Assembly (NCBI GenBank): GCA_002239065.1
Contig: MPNO01000034.1
Coordinates: 1-46,641, forward strand
Reading direction: 5' to 3'
Source: Defluviicoccus sp. bin129
Lineage (GTDB): Bacteria > Pseudomonadota > Alphaproteobacteria > MPNO01
DNA: 46,641 bases
Position 1 is the first letter of the stretch; each line of letters starts with the position of its first letter. This document shows, piece after piece, positions 22,495 to 30,926 of this stretch. The notes under the pieces were generated by a model, which ran no database searches, had not been told where the DNA came from, and saw nothing but the letters and a program-made list of their open reading frames with translations. The position numbers were made by a program, and so were the translations under genes.

Positions 22495-24639
22495 ATGGCT
22501 GATCCACCACCCCCTTCGCGGATCGGGATCGACATCGGCGGGACGTTTACCGACGTGGTCTATATCCGCGGCAAGGCGCTGCATCGCGGCAAGGCGGACA
22601 CCACCCATTACGACCTCAAGGTGGGCTTCATGAACGCCACGCGGGCGGCGGCGGAGCGCGCCGGGGTGGCGCTCGACGACGCGCTCGGCGAGGCGGACTC
22701 GATCGCCTATTCCACCACCGTCGGCACCAACGCGCTGATCGAGCGGCGCGGCGCCAGGCTCGGGCTGATCACCACCAAGGGGTTCGAGCACACCGTCCAT
22801 GTCGGGCGCGCGCGCAACTGGGGCGACGGGCTGCCGACCGAGAAGAAATACGACCGCGGCCGCGCCGTCCGCCCGGTGCCGCTGATCCCGCAGGACCGCA
22901 TCGTCGGCGTGCAGGAGCGCATCGACAATCTCGGCAACGTCATCATCCCGATGCGCGACGAGGACGTGCGCGCGCAGATCCGGTATCTGGTGGACCGGGG
23001 GGTGCGCGGCTTCGTCGTCGTGCTGCTCAACGCCTATGTCGAGCCGGCGCACGAGAATCGGATCGGCGCGCTCATCGCCGAGCAGTTCCCCGAATGCTAT
23101 CTCGGCCACATGCCGGTCTTCCTGTCGCACCAGATCTCGCCCAAGGCGGGCGAGTACCGGCGCTCGATGACGGTGATCATCGACGCCTATCTGCGCGACC
23201 TGACCGAGGGGCATCTGCTCCGCCTGACCGACGATCTGCGCGGGATCGGCTACCGGCGGCCGGTCTTCGTCGCCAAGAACACCGGCGGGCTGTCCTCGCT
23301 CTCGCGCTCGCAGGCGCTGCATCTGCTGGGCTCCAGCCCGGCCGCCTCGGTGATCGGCTCGGACCGGCTCGGCGAGCTCGTCGGCGCGCCCAACGTGATC
23401 GTCTCCGACATGGGCGGCACCAGCTTCGACGTGGGGCTGGTGGTCGAGGGCCGGGACCGGGTCTACGAATACGACCCCGTGGTCGACCGCTTCCGGGTGC
23501 AGATCCCCTATGTCGCGCACTGGTCGGTCGGCGCCGGCGGCGGGTCGATCGCGCGGCTGGTCGACGGCGAGCTCCGCGTCGGGCCGGACAGCGCGGGCTC
23601 CAATCCCGGCCCCGCCTGCTACGGCCGCGGCGGCGAGGAGCCGACGGTGACCGACGCCGACGTGGTGCTGGGCTACATCAACCCGGAAAATTTCCTGGGC
23701 GGGCGCATCCGCATCGACGCCGCCCGCGCGGAAGCCGCGATCCGCAGGCGCATCGCCGAGCCGCTCGGGCGCTCCGTCACCGAGGCGGCGTGGGACATCA
23801 AGCGGCTGATCGACGGCTATATGGGCCAGGAGATGTACCGCATCTGCGCGCTCACCTCGGGCCAGGACCCGCGCGACTTCGTGCTGTTCGCGCTCGGCGG
23901 CGCCGGGCCGGTGCACGCGACCGGCTATGCCGACGGCGCCGATGTCGGGCGGGTCGCCACCTTCCCGGTCTCCAGCGTGTTCGGCGCCTTCTCGACGCTC
24001 ACCATGGACGTGCTCCAGACCTATGAGCGCACGCTCCACCTCAACCTCTACTCGCACCGCGACGGGAGCTACGCGGCCGACGATGTCGCGCGCTTCAACC
24101 GCGAGGTCGAAGCCCTGGTGGCGATCGGCGAGCGCGACATGGCCGAGGAGGGGTTCGACCGCGCCGCGGTGACCCTCGAGCTCGAAATCCACATGTGCTA
24201 CGGCCAGCAGCGCCAGACCCTGCCGGTCCCGGTGCCCGGGCTCAGGCTCGCGGGCGGCGGCGACGTGAAGGCGATCTGCGACGACTTCAACGCGCGCTAT
24301 GCGGAGAAATACGGCGCCGGCGCGTGCTACCCCGAGGCCGGGATCGAGATGGTCGAGCTCCGCCTCAACGCCCTCGGCCCGGCGGAGAAGCACGAATTCC
24401 GCAAGCTCCGCCGCGACCGCAAGCCCGAGGCCTCGCTGGTCGGCTCGCGCCTTGCCTATTGGGGCCCCGAGCACGGCCATGTCGACACCCCGGTCTATCG
24501 CCGCGAGACGCTGGGCGCCCGGGTGCGGCTCGCCGGCCCGGTGCTGTGCGAGGCCGACGACACGGTGATCGTCGCCCCGCCCGGCTGGCGCCTCAGCATC
24601 GACGACTGGGGGACCGGGTGGATCGAGCGCCTGGAGTGA
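22495..24639 (+). CDS. Hydantoinase A/oxoprolinase family subunit (HyuA-like, first)
   Basis: The 714-aa protein is an ASKHA-fold ATPase of the HyuA/acetone-carboxylase-beta type. The first phosphate loop is IGIDIGGTFTDVV near residue 8. Later markers are STTVGTNALIERRG, the VSDMGGTSFDVGLV second phosphate segment, GAGGGSIARLVDG, GPACYGRGGEEPTVTDADV and FALGGAGPVHA. In ketone carboxylases such subunits phosphorylate the substrate enol or bicarbonate. It is followed by hyuB-like, an unknown gene and a second hyuA-like gene on the same strand. No ribosome site stands out before the ATG. Confidence 0.88.
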   Translation: MADPPPPSRIGIDIGGTFTDVVYIRGKALHRGKADTTHYDLKVGFMNATRAAAERAGVALDDALGEADSIAYSTTVGTNALIERRGARLGLITTKGFEHTVHVGRARNWGDGLPTEKKYDRGRAVRPVPLIPQDRIVGVQERIDNLGNVIIPMRDEDVRAQIRYLVDRGVRGFVVVLLNAYVEPAHENRIGALIAEQFPECYLGHMPVFLSHQISPKAGEYRRSMTVIIDAYLRDLTEGHLLRLTDDLRGIGYRRPVFVAKNTGGLSSLSRSQALHLLGSSPAASVIGSDRLGELVGAPNVIVSDMGGTSFDVGLVVEGRDRVYEYDPVVDRFRVQIPYVAHWSVGAGGGSIARLVDGELRVGPDSAGSNPGPACYGRGGEEPTVTDADVVLGYINPENFLGGRIRIDAARAEAAIRRRIAEPLGRSVTEAAWDIKRLIDGYMGQEMYRICALTSGQDPRDFVLFALGGAGPVHATGYADGADVGRVATFPVSSVFGAFSTLTMDVLQTYERTLHLNLYSHRDGSYAADDVARFNREVEALVAIGERDMAEEGFDRAAVTLELEIHMCYGQQRQTLPVPVPGLRLAGGGDVKAICDDFNARYAEKYGAGACYPEAGIEMVELRLNALGPAEKHEFRKLRRDRKPEASLVGSRLAYWGPEHGHVDTPVYRRETLGARVRLAGPVLCEADDTVIVAPPGWRLSIDDWGTGWIERLE

Positions 24640-24702
24640 GGCGGGTGGGACGGTCCTCTCTTCCCGGGGACGCGCTCCACCGGTCCCGCCCCCCGGTTGT
24701 CG

Positions 24703-24721
24703 CCCCGGAACGAGTCCGGGG
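24703..24721. repeat. Short palindrome CCCCGGA-type, copy 1
   Basis: CCCCGGAACGAGTCCGGGG is a 7-bp-arm palindrome found between the hyuA and hyuB genes. Copies at 26928-26946 and 32233-32251 differ only in the loop. It may act as an intergenic hairpin. Confidence 0.75.
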
Positions 24722-24747
24722 TGACATCGGAAGGCGCGAGGCGCGCC

Positions 24748-26904
24748 ATGCCTAGCCTGTTCGACCGCCATGTCAGCCTGTTCGACGGGCTGGTCTACGA
24801 CCGCGACGTGTATGGCCGGCGCCCCGGCGTCGATCCCGAGCTGATCTGCCGCGGGCTCGAGCCGGCGAGCGAAATCGAGCGCCGCGGGATGGCGCGGCTG
24901 AGTGACGTCGACGCCGACATCCTGACCCACAAGCTGTCCTCGATCGTCGAGGAGGCGCGCGACGTCTACATGGCGCTGTCGATCTCGGAGGGGATCATCA
25001 CCGGCGACATGAATTGCGGCATCTTCACCGCGTCCGGCGACCCGGTGGTGGTGGGGACCGGGATCTACTTCCACACCCTGCTCAACAACGCGCAGCTCAA
25101 ATACATCCTCAAATACTACCGCGACGACCCGTCGGTCGGGCTCGCCGACGGCGACATCTTCTTCTTCAACGAGGAGCTCGCCGGCGGCATCCACAATCTC
25201 GACATGTTCTCCGCCATGCCGATCTTCTGGCAGGGCGAGCTGGTCGCCTGGGCCGAGGTCGGCGGGCACCAGGGCGAGACCGGCTCGATCACCCCGGGCG
25301 GCTTCGCGCCGACCGCGAAGTCGCGCTACGAGGAAGGCTTCCACATGCCGGCGGTCCGCATCGGGCGCGATTTCCGGCTGCGCCAGGACATCCTCGACTA
25401 CATGGCGGGCACGGTGCGCAACTCGCTGGTGTTCGCCGCCGACCTCAAATCGCGCGTCGCCACGCTGTTCCAGATCCGCCGTCGCTTCCTGCGCGAGGTC
25501 GAGCGCCGCGGCGTCGAGGAGGTGGTCGGCGGGATGCGCAGGGTGCTGGTGCGCGGCGAGGAGAACGCGCGCGCGAGGCTGCGCCAGATCGACGACGGCG
25601 TGTTCCGCTCGGTCCTGTTCAACGACGACCACGGCACCTTCTTCGGGCTCACCCGGGTGCCGCTGGTCGCGGTCAAGGAGGACGACCGGCTCGCGGTGAT
25701 CCTCCAGGGGGTCTCGCCGGAGAACCACGAGGGGCCGTTCAATTCGAGCTGGCACCTGACCCGGGCGGCGACGGCGGTCTACCTGTTCTCCTATTTCTTC
25801 CGCGGCCTGCTGCCGGCCAATGCCGGTCTGCTGGAGCCGGTCAGCTACCATGTCGAGGGGCCGTCGATGATGAACGCCCCCGACGAGCTGGCGCACGGGC
25901 TGGCCAACCAGACCTGCTCGTTTGCCACCCAGAACATGTACATGGTGGGCGCCAAGATGCTTTTCGGGAGCGAGCACCGCGAGGCGGTCCAGGCGCCGCA
26001 GTCGCGCAACTACTCGCTGCCCATCTTCGGCGGCATGAACCGGCGCGGCTATTACGGCGTCAATTTCGGCGGCAGCACCAATGCCGGCGGCGGCGGCGGG
26101 CGCTTCGACATGGACGGCGAGCACGCGCTCGGCTTCTACTGGGGGCCGTGGACCGACGCCGGCGAGGTCGAGGAACAGGACGAGCGCCTGCCGCATCTGA
26201 TCCTCGCGCGCCGGCTCGACAAGAACTTCCACGGCTTCGGCAAGTATCGCGGCGGCACCCCGCTGCTCGAGGTCGCGATGGGCTGCGGCGAGGCCGATTG
26301 CGCGATGAGCTCGTGGGGCAGCTGCGACAAGGTGAGCTTCAACTACGGGCTGTTCGGCGGCTATGCCGGCCCGCCCAACCCCAGGCTGGTGATCCGCGAC
26401 AGCGACCTCGCCGAACGCGTGCTTGCGGGCGAGGATGTCGAGCTCGGCCAGTACGCGCTGCTGGCCGAGCGGCCGCTCGGCGGGGACTACGTGCTGACCT
26501 CGTCGTCGAAGGACGCCGAGGGGTTCGGCGAGAACGACCTCGTGGTCCACTCGGTCGGCGCCGGCGGCGGCTACGGCGACGTGCTGGAGCGCGACCCCGA
26601 GCTGGTGCTGGCCGACCTGGCCTCCGGGCTGATCACCCGCGACGTGGCGGAGAAGATCTACGGCGTCGCCCTCGACGAGACCGGCACGCGGGCCGACGAC
26701 AAGGGGACCGAGCGCCGCCGCGCCCGCATCCGCCGGGACCGGCTGGCCAAGGGGAAGACGTTCGACGACTTCTCCCGCGGCTGGAAGAAGAAGCGCCCGC
26801 CCGCCGCCGCGCTGGAAAAATACGGAAACTGGCCCGAACCCCGGCTCGCGACCTACGACCGGCCGTTCTGGGGCCTCTACGACAACGGGGCGAAGCGTGG
26901 TTAG
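24748..26904 (+). CDS. Hydantoinase B/oxoprolinase family subunit (HyuB-like)
   Basis: The 718-aa protein belongs to the HyuB/acetone-carboxylase-alpha family. It shows ILTHKLSSIVEEAR, ISEGIITGDMNCGIFTASGD, DIFFFNEELAGGIHNLDMF, GGHQGETGSITPGG and the distal VHSVGAGGGYGD. In acetone and acetophenone carboxylases this subunit carries the carboxylation site, while in oxoprolinases it opens the ring. ATG 24748 is preferred; the frame stays open upstream through the palindromic repeat. It follows the first hyuA gene by 108 bp and is probably in the same operon. Confidence 0.88.
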   Translation: MPSLFDRHVSLFDGLVYDRDVYGRRPGVDPELICRGLEPASEIERRGMARLSDVDADILTHKLSSIVEEARDVYMALSISEGIITGDMNCGIFTASGDPVVVGTGIYFHTLLNNAQLKYILKYYRDDPSVGLADGDIFFFNEELAGGIHNLDMFSAMPIFWQGELVAWAEVGGHQGETGSITPGGFAPTAKSRYEEGFHMPAVRIGRDFRLRQDILDYMAGTVRNSLVFAADLKSRVATLFQIRRRFLREVERRGVEEVVGGMRRVLVRGEENARARLRQIDDGVFRSVLFNDDHGTFFGLTRVPLVAVKEDDRLAVILQGVSPENHEGPFNSSWHLTRAATAVYLFSYFFRGLLPANAGLLEPVSYHVEGPSMMNAPDELAHGLANQTCSFATQNMYMVGAKMLFGSEHREAVQAPQSRNYSLPIFGGMNRRGYYGVNFGGSTNAGGGGGRFDMDGEHALGFYWGPWTDAGEVEEQDERLPHLILARRLDKNFHGFGKYRGGTPLLEVAMGCGEADCAMSSWGSCDKVSFNYGLFGGYAGPPNPRLVIRDSDLAERVLAGEDVELGQYALLAERPLGGDYVLTSSSKDAEGFGENDLVVHSVGAGGGYGDVLERDPELVLADLASGLITRDVAEKIYGVALDETGTRADDKGTERRRARIRRDRLAKGKTFDDFSRGWKKKRPPAAALEKYGNWPEPRLATYDRPFWGLYDNGAKRG

Positions 26905-26927
26905 GCGCTTGCGTATCTCCGGTGTCG

Positions 26928-26946
26928 CCCCGGAACAAGTCCGGGG
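26928..26946. repeat. Short palindrome CCCCGGA-type, copy 2
   Basis: CCCCGGAACAAGTCCGGGG lies in the 96-bp gap between the hyuB gene and the next ORF, as copy 1 lies between hyuA and hyuB. Confidence 0.75.
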
Positions 26947-27000
26947 TGACATGGGTGGCCGGACTTCGCCGACCATGGCGATACCGGGCTGGAACCGCCC

Positions 27001-27738
27001 GTGACGGCGCCCCCGCTCGACCGCCGCATGGAGAGCGCGCCGGCGCCGCTGTTCGCGCCGCTCGGGCTCGCCTTGCCGCTCCGCATCGAGCAGGTCGACA
27101 AAGACGCGTTCGACGCCGATGCCGCGCTCGCGAGCTTCACCCTGCGCTCGGCGCGGGCGGCGCTGGAGGCCGATGCGGTGGCCGCCGCCTTCGATTGCGC
27201 CGGCGCGCCGGGCGAGGCGACGCTGGCGCTGACCCGGCGGCTGGCCGACGAGATCGGCGAAGACGCCGCCGTGCTCGGCACGCTCGCCGCGCCGGCGACG
27301 CTGGCCGCGGACGGCGCGGTGGAGCGTGAAGCGAAGCGCGCCAGCGCGGCGGTGGACGGGCTGTGCACCGCCGGGGTCGCCGCGCTGGTCATGCTGGAGG
27401 CGGTCGCGGACCCGGACCCCGCCTTGTTCGGCGCCTTCGATGCCGCCTTCAACCTCGCCGCCTATTACCAGGTCCCGGTGCTCTATCTCGCCCGGCACGC
27501 GCTGCCGGGCGGCGTGGCGGCGGCGGCGCGGGCGGCCGGCGCGCGCTGGGCGGTCGGGCCGGGCGAGACCGACGGGGCGGTGGCCTCGGTGCCGCTGGAG
27601 CTGTTCGGCGGGGACGGGGCGCACCGATGGGCGGCGGAGCTGCCCCCGGGCGTGCGCCTGCATGTCTCGTCCTGGGAAGTCCCGGCCGACACCGGGGTCG
27701 AATCGGTCGCCGGGCTCTGCCGCGCGCTGCGCGCCTGA
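27001..27738 (+). CDS. Unknown small subunit within the hyu cluster
   Basis: The 245-aa, alanine-rich protein is not recognised. It has an LPLRIEQVDKDAFDADAALA segment, a helix-rich middle and an alternating beta/alpha pattern (VAALVMLEAVA, YYQVPVLYLARHALPGG) that could be an incomplete TIM-barrel or Rossmann-like fold. GTG 27001 is the start; the ribosome site is weak. It is bracketed by hyuB and the second hyuA gene, 13 bp before the latter, so it is likely a subunit or assembly factor of the same complex. In acetophenone carboxylase-like systems a small extra subunit accompanies two HyuA-like and one HyuB-like subunit; no sequence match is claimed. Confidence 0.7.
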   Translation: MTAPPLDRRMESAPAPLFAPLGLALPLRIEQVDKDAFDADAALASFTLRSARAALEADAVAAAFDCAGAPGEATLALTRRLADEIGEDAAVLGTLAAPATLAADGAVEREAKRASAAVDGLCTAGVAALVMLEAVADPDPALFGAFDAAFNLAAYYQVPVLYLARHALPGGVAAAARAAGARWAVGPGETDGAVASVPLELFGGDGAHRWAAELPPGVRLHVSSWEVPADTGVESVAGLCRALRA

Positions 27739-27751
27739 GAAGGGGGGAGGG

Positions 27752-29725
27752 GTGTACAGCATCGACATCGATATCGGGGGGACCTTCACCGACGGGTTCT
27801 TCTCCGACGGCACCCGCGTCGAGACCGGCAAGGTGCTGACCACCCCGCACGACATCACCGAGGGCTTCATGAGCTGCGTCGAGGCGGGCGCCGCCGCCTT
27901 CGGCCTCGAGCTCGGCGACTTCCTGCGCCGCAGCGAGGTGGCGCGGGTCTCGACCACGGTGGGCACCAACCTGCTGGTCCAGCGCGCCGGGCCGAGGCTC
28001 GGGCTGATCGTCACCGCGGGGCACGAGACCGACCTCTACGCCAAGAGCGGCCAGGCCGGCATCCTGGAGCGCTTCGTCGCGCCTGCGATGGTGACCGGCA
28101 TCCCCGAGCAGGTCGACGACCGCGGCCGGGTGCGCAAGCCCGTCCAGCCCGAACCCCTGCTGGGGGCGGTGCGCGGGCTGCTCGGCGAGGGCGCCAGGAT
28201 GATCGGCATCAGCTTCCGCAACGCCTGGCGCAACGCCGACAACGAGATCGCCGCGCGCGCGCTGATCCGCGAGCGCTACCCGGTGCATTACCTGCGCTCG
28301 GTGCCGCTGCAGATCGGCACCGAGGTGATCCATGTCGCCGACGACCACGCCCGCACCAACTCGCTCGCGCTCAACGCCTATATCCACGCCGAGATGGCGC
28401 GCACGCTCTACCGCGCCGAGGACAAGCTGCGCGCCGCCGGCTACCAGCGGCCGCTCCTGGTGGTCCATTCGAGCGGCGGCAACGCCCGGGTCGCCAGGAC
28501 CGTGGCGCTGAATACGCTCAACTCCGGGCCGGCGGTGGCGATCCGCGGCGCCGCCCATCTCGCCCGCCGGCTCAGGCTGGAGAGGGTGGTGACCACCGAC
28601 ATGGGCGGCACCAGCCTCGACATCGCGGTGATCGCGGGCGGCAAGGCGCCGTTCTCCGCCGAGCCCCGGGTCGAGGAGATCCCGCTATCGACCCCGATGA
28701 TCGAGGTGCAGTCGCTCGGCGCCGGCGGCGGCAGCATCGCCTCGGTGGCCAACGGGCGGCTCCGCGTCGGGCCGCAGAGCGCCGGCGCCGCGCCGGGGCC
28801 GGCCTGCTACGCCAAGGGCGGGATGGAGCCCACGGTGACCGACGCCAACCTGCTGCTCGGCTATATCGACCCCGAGGCGTTCATGGGCGGGCGGATGCGG
28901 CTCGATGCCGGGCTCGCCGAACGCGCGATGGAGCGCCGCGTCGCGCGCGAGCGCGGCGTCGGCGTCGAGGAGGCGGCGCACCAGGTGCGCGAGGCGATCG
29001 ACCGCCAGATGGCGCAGGAGATCCGCCGCCGGCTGCGCGCCGCGGGCTACGACCCGGCACGCTCGGCGCTGTTCTCCTTCGGCGGGTCGGGACCGCTGCA
29101 CGCCTGCGCGGTGGCCGACCTCCTGGGCATCGCGCGGGTCTACGCCTTCCCCTACGGTTCGGTGTTCAGCGCCTTCGGCTCGTCCACCACCAATGTCCGG
29201 CACGCCTATGCCAGGACCCTCGGCATCCCGGTCGCCCAGGCCGACCGGGCGGACGAGATCCTCGCCGCCTTCCGCGACCAGGCGGTGGCGGACATGCGGG
29301 GCGAGGGGTTCGAGGCGCGCGCGGTCAGGACCGCAAGCGAGGTGGTGGTGAGCACCGGCAAGCGGCTCAAGACGGTGCCGGTGCGCGGCCGCAAGGGCAC
29401 CGTCGCCCAGGCGCTGGAGGACGAGCGGGGCCGGATCCAGGCGGTCCACCTGTCGGCCGAGTGCGAGGTGCCGCACTGGACCCCGGTCAAGGCGGAGAGC
29501 CGCCCGCGCCGCCAGCCGCGCCCGCTCGGCAGGCGCACCGTGCGCTGGGTGGCGGCGGGCAGGCTGGCGACCCAGGTCTATGCCCGCGACGACCTCGCCC
29601 CCGGCCATGCGATCCGCGGCCCGGCGATGGTCGACGGCCCCGACACCTCCTACGCCGTGGCCCCCGGCTGGCGCCTCGCGGTCGACGATTTCTCCAACTT
29701 CGTGCTCACCCGCGCCGACGGGTAG
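27752..29725 (+). CDS. Hydantoinase A/oxoprolinase family subunit (HyuA-like, second)
   Basis: The 657-aa paralogue of the first HyuA begins DIDIGGTFTDGFFSDG, continues with STTVGTNLLVQRAGP, TTDMGGTSLDIAVI, GAGGGSIASVANG, GPACYAKGGMEPTVTDANL and FSFGGSGPLHA. It is clearly diverged from the first HyuA and somewhat shorter. GTG 27752 follows a strong GGGGGGAGG site. No second hyuB is present, so two HyuA-type subunits appear to share one HyuB. A 11-bp G+C hairpin lies just after its stop. Confidence 0.88.
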   Translation: MYSIDIDIGGTFTDGFFSDGTRVETGKVLTTPHDITEGFMSCVEAGAAAFGLELGDFLRRSEVARVSTTVGTNLLVQRAGPRLGLIVTAGHETDLYAKSGQAGILERFVAPAMVTGIPEQVDDRGRVRKPVQPEPLLGAVRGLLGEGARMIGISFRNAWRNADNEIAARALIRERYPVHYLRSVPLQIGTEVIHVADDHARTNSLALNAYIHAEMARTLYRAEDKLRAAGYQRPLLVVHSSGGNARVARTVALNTLNSGPAVAIRGAAHLARRLRLERVVTTDMGGTSLDIAVIAGGKAPFSAEPRVEEIPLSTPMIEVQSLGAGGGSIASVANGRLRVGPQSAGAAPGPACYAKGGMEPTVTDANLLLGYIDPEAFMGGRMRLDAGLAERAMERRVARERGVGVEEAAHQVREAIDRQMAQEIRRRLRAAGYDPARSALFSFGGSGPLHACAVADLLGIARVYAFPYGSVFSAFGSSTTNVRHAYARTLGIPVAQADRADEILAAFRDQAVADMRGEGFEARAVRTASEVVVSTGKRLKTVPVRGRKGTVAQALEDERGRIQAVHLSAECEVPHWTPVKAESRPRRQPRPLGRRTVRWVAAGRLATQVYARDDLAPGHAIRGPAMVDGPDTSYAVAPGWRLAVDDFSNFVLTRADG

Positions 29726-29738
29726 GGCTGCCCGGGAC

Positions 29739-29779
29739 GAGGGGCGGGGTGCGGGGAGGCTTGACCGGCCCCGCCCCTC
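29739..29779 (+). terminator. Hairpin at the end of the hyu cluster
   Basis: GAGGGGCGGGG (29739-29749) pairs perfectly with CCCCGCCCCTC (29769-29779). There is no T run, so termination would be weak or Rho-assisted; it may instead protect the transcript end. Confidence 0.55.
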
Positions 29780-29867
29780 AACCACCCTCCCACATCCCCA
29801 ACAGGCCCCGCAGGGGACCGTATCGAAGGGCGACGGCAGGCGATTCGCCTCTGCGTCGATTTGTCGA

Positions 29868-30001
29868 TTGATCCTCTCGGCAACATCGCTATGTTCCGTC
29901 CCGCATGCGGTTTCGCCGTCCAAGGAAGCCGCATCCAGCCTTCCTGTTCTTGGACGTTTCCTCCCCAACTGGTGGCCGCCTTCGGGCGGCCACCTTTTCT
30001 T
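29868..30001 (+). ncRNA. Small-RNA candidate 1 of 3 with promoter and terminator
   Basis: A promoter with TTGATC (29868-29873) and TATGTT (29890-29895) at 16-bp spacing predicts a start near 29902. The roughly 100-nt RNA would hold a CCGCATGCGG hairpin, a GTCCAAG/CTTGGAC hairpin, an unpaired GTTTCCTCCCCAACT and a terminator GGTGGCCGCC-TTCG-GGCGGCCACC followed by TTTTCTT. The exposed CCTCCCC could pair with Shine-Dalgarno sites, as in C-rich-loop sRNAs of alphaproteobacteria. Unit 2 repeats every part. Confidence 0.7.
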
Positions 30002-30035
30002 ATCGGTTCGCGCGGCCCCTGCGACAATTTGTCAA

Positions 30036-30169
30036 TTGATCCTTTTTGTAACATCGCTATGTTCCGCTCCGCATGCGGTTTCGCTGTCCAAGGAAGCTGC
30101 ATCCAGTCTCCCTGCTCTTGGACGTTTCCTCCCCAACTCGCGGCCGCCTCCGGGCGGCCGCTTCTCTTT
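30036..30169 (+). ncRNA. Small-RNA candidate 2 of 3 with promoter and terminator
   Basis: This copy lies 168 bp after the first: TTGATC (30036-30041), 16 bp, TATGTT (30058-30063), start near 30070. The CCGCATGCGG hairpin, the GTCCAAG/CTTGGAC hairpin and GTTTCCTCCCCAACT are conserved. The terminator has diverged to GCGGCCGCC-TCCG-GGCGGCCGC with TTCTCTTT yet keeps full pairing. Compensatory change in the stem supports a real RNA. Confidence 0.72.
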
Positions 30170-30223
30170 CCGGGGCGGCCGGGCCGGCCGGGGACGCAGC
30201 GCTCCCTGCGACAATCTGTCCAA

Positions 30224-30366
30224 TCGACCCTGCGGCGCGGCGGCGCTAGGGTTCGCCGTGCCTTGACGGCATGGGAGTCCGGGAGAACGCGTACCTCCCC
30301 CCCTCTCCCGGACTTCCCCTTCGACATCGGTGGTCACCCGTCCCCTCCGGGCGGCCACCGTCTTCG
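30224..30366 (+). ncRNA. Small-RNA candidate 3 of 3, diverged
   Basis: The upstream box TGCGACAATCTGTCCAATCG matches those of units 1 and 2, but the promoter has drifted (TCGACC at 30224-30229, TAGGGT at 30247-30252). Downstream is a TGCC/GGCA mini-hairpin and a 10-bp GTCCGGGAGA/TCTCCCGGAC stem (30277-30286, 30304-30313) whose loop holds ACCTCCCCCCC. A 12-bp stem GGTGGTCACCCG/CGGGCGGCCACC (30329-30340, 30348-30359) then leads into GTCTTCG. The same order of parts suggests a third paralogue, perhaps decaying. The last stem may also terminate the convergent GNAT gene. Confidence 0.5.
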
Positions 30367-30392
30367 CATGGGGAAGGGCCGGCCCAGCGCGG

Positions 30393-30926
30393 TCAGGGGC
30401 GCGATCCGTCGCCGTCGCCGAGCGGGCGGATCATCAGCACGCTGTCCACCCAGCGGTCGAACTTGTAGCCGACGGATGCGAGCGTGCCGGCATGGCGGAA
30501 GCCGTGCCGGGCGTGGAAGCCGATCGAGGCCGCGTTGTCCGAACCGCCGATCACCGCGACCATCTGGCGGTACCCCAGCGCCGCGCAGCGCGCGATCAGC
30601 GCGTCGATCAGCACCCCGCCCAGCCCGCGCCGCGTGTCCGTGCCCCTGACATAGATCGAGTGCTCGACGGTGAAGCGATAGGCGAGGCGGCGGCGGTAGA
30701 GCGTGGCATAGGCGAAGCCCGCCACCGCGCCGCCGGCCTCGGCGACCAGCCACGGCAGCCCGTCCCCGAGGACGGCGCGCCAGCGTTCCCGCAGCGCCGC
30801 GGCGTCGGGCGGTTCGGTCTCGAAAGACGCGGTGCTGCAGCGCACGTAGCTTGCGTAGATCTCGGCGATCGCCGCGAAATCGCCGGCGACGGCGTCGCGC
30901 ACCGTCCGGTCCGGCGCGGCGCTCAT
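30393..30926 (-). CDS. GNAT-family N-acetyltransferase, phosphinothricin-acetyltransferase-like
   Basis: The 177-aa protein has an N-terminal RDAVAGDFAAIAEIYASYV, central ASFETEPPDAAALRERW, the strand SIYVRGTDTRRGLGGVLIDAL with an acetyl-CoA pyrophosphate loop RRGLGG, and NAASIGFHARHGFRHAGT. This order is typical of Pat/Bar-type acetyltransferases acting on glutamate-like amines. Its ATG overlaps the stop of the N-formylglutamate amidohydrolase gene (ATGA), suggesting joint amino-acid metabolism. The substrate is not shown. Confidence 0.88.
   Translation of the reverse strand: MSAAPDRTVRDAVAGDFAAIAEIYASYVRCSTASFETEPPDAAALRERWRAVLGDGLPWLVAEAGGAVAGFAYATLYRRRLAYRFTVEHSIYVRGTDTRRGLGGVLIDALIARCAALGYRQMVAVIGGSDNAASIGFHARHGFRHAGTLASVGYKFDRWVDSVLMIRPLGDGDGSRP

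Noticed and set aside
22261..28014. A 1917-codon open frame on the minus strand across the hyu genes
   Set aside because: It is antisense to three clearly coding genes, has no motifs and arises from high G+C codon bias.
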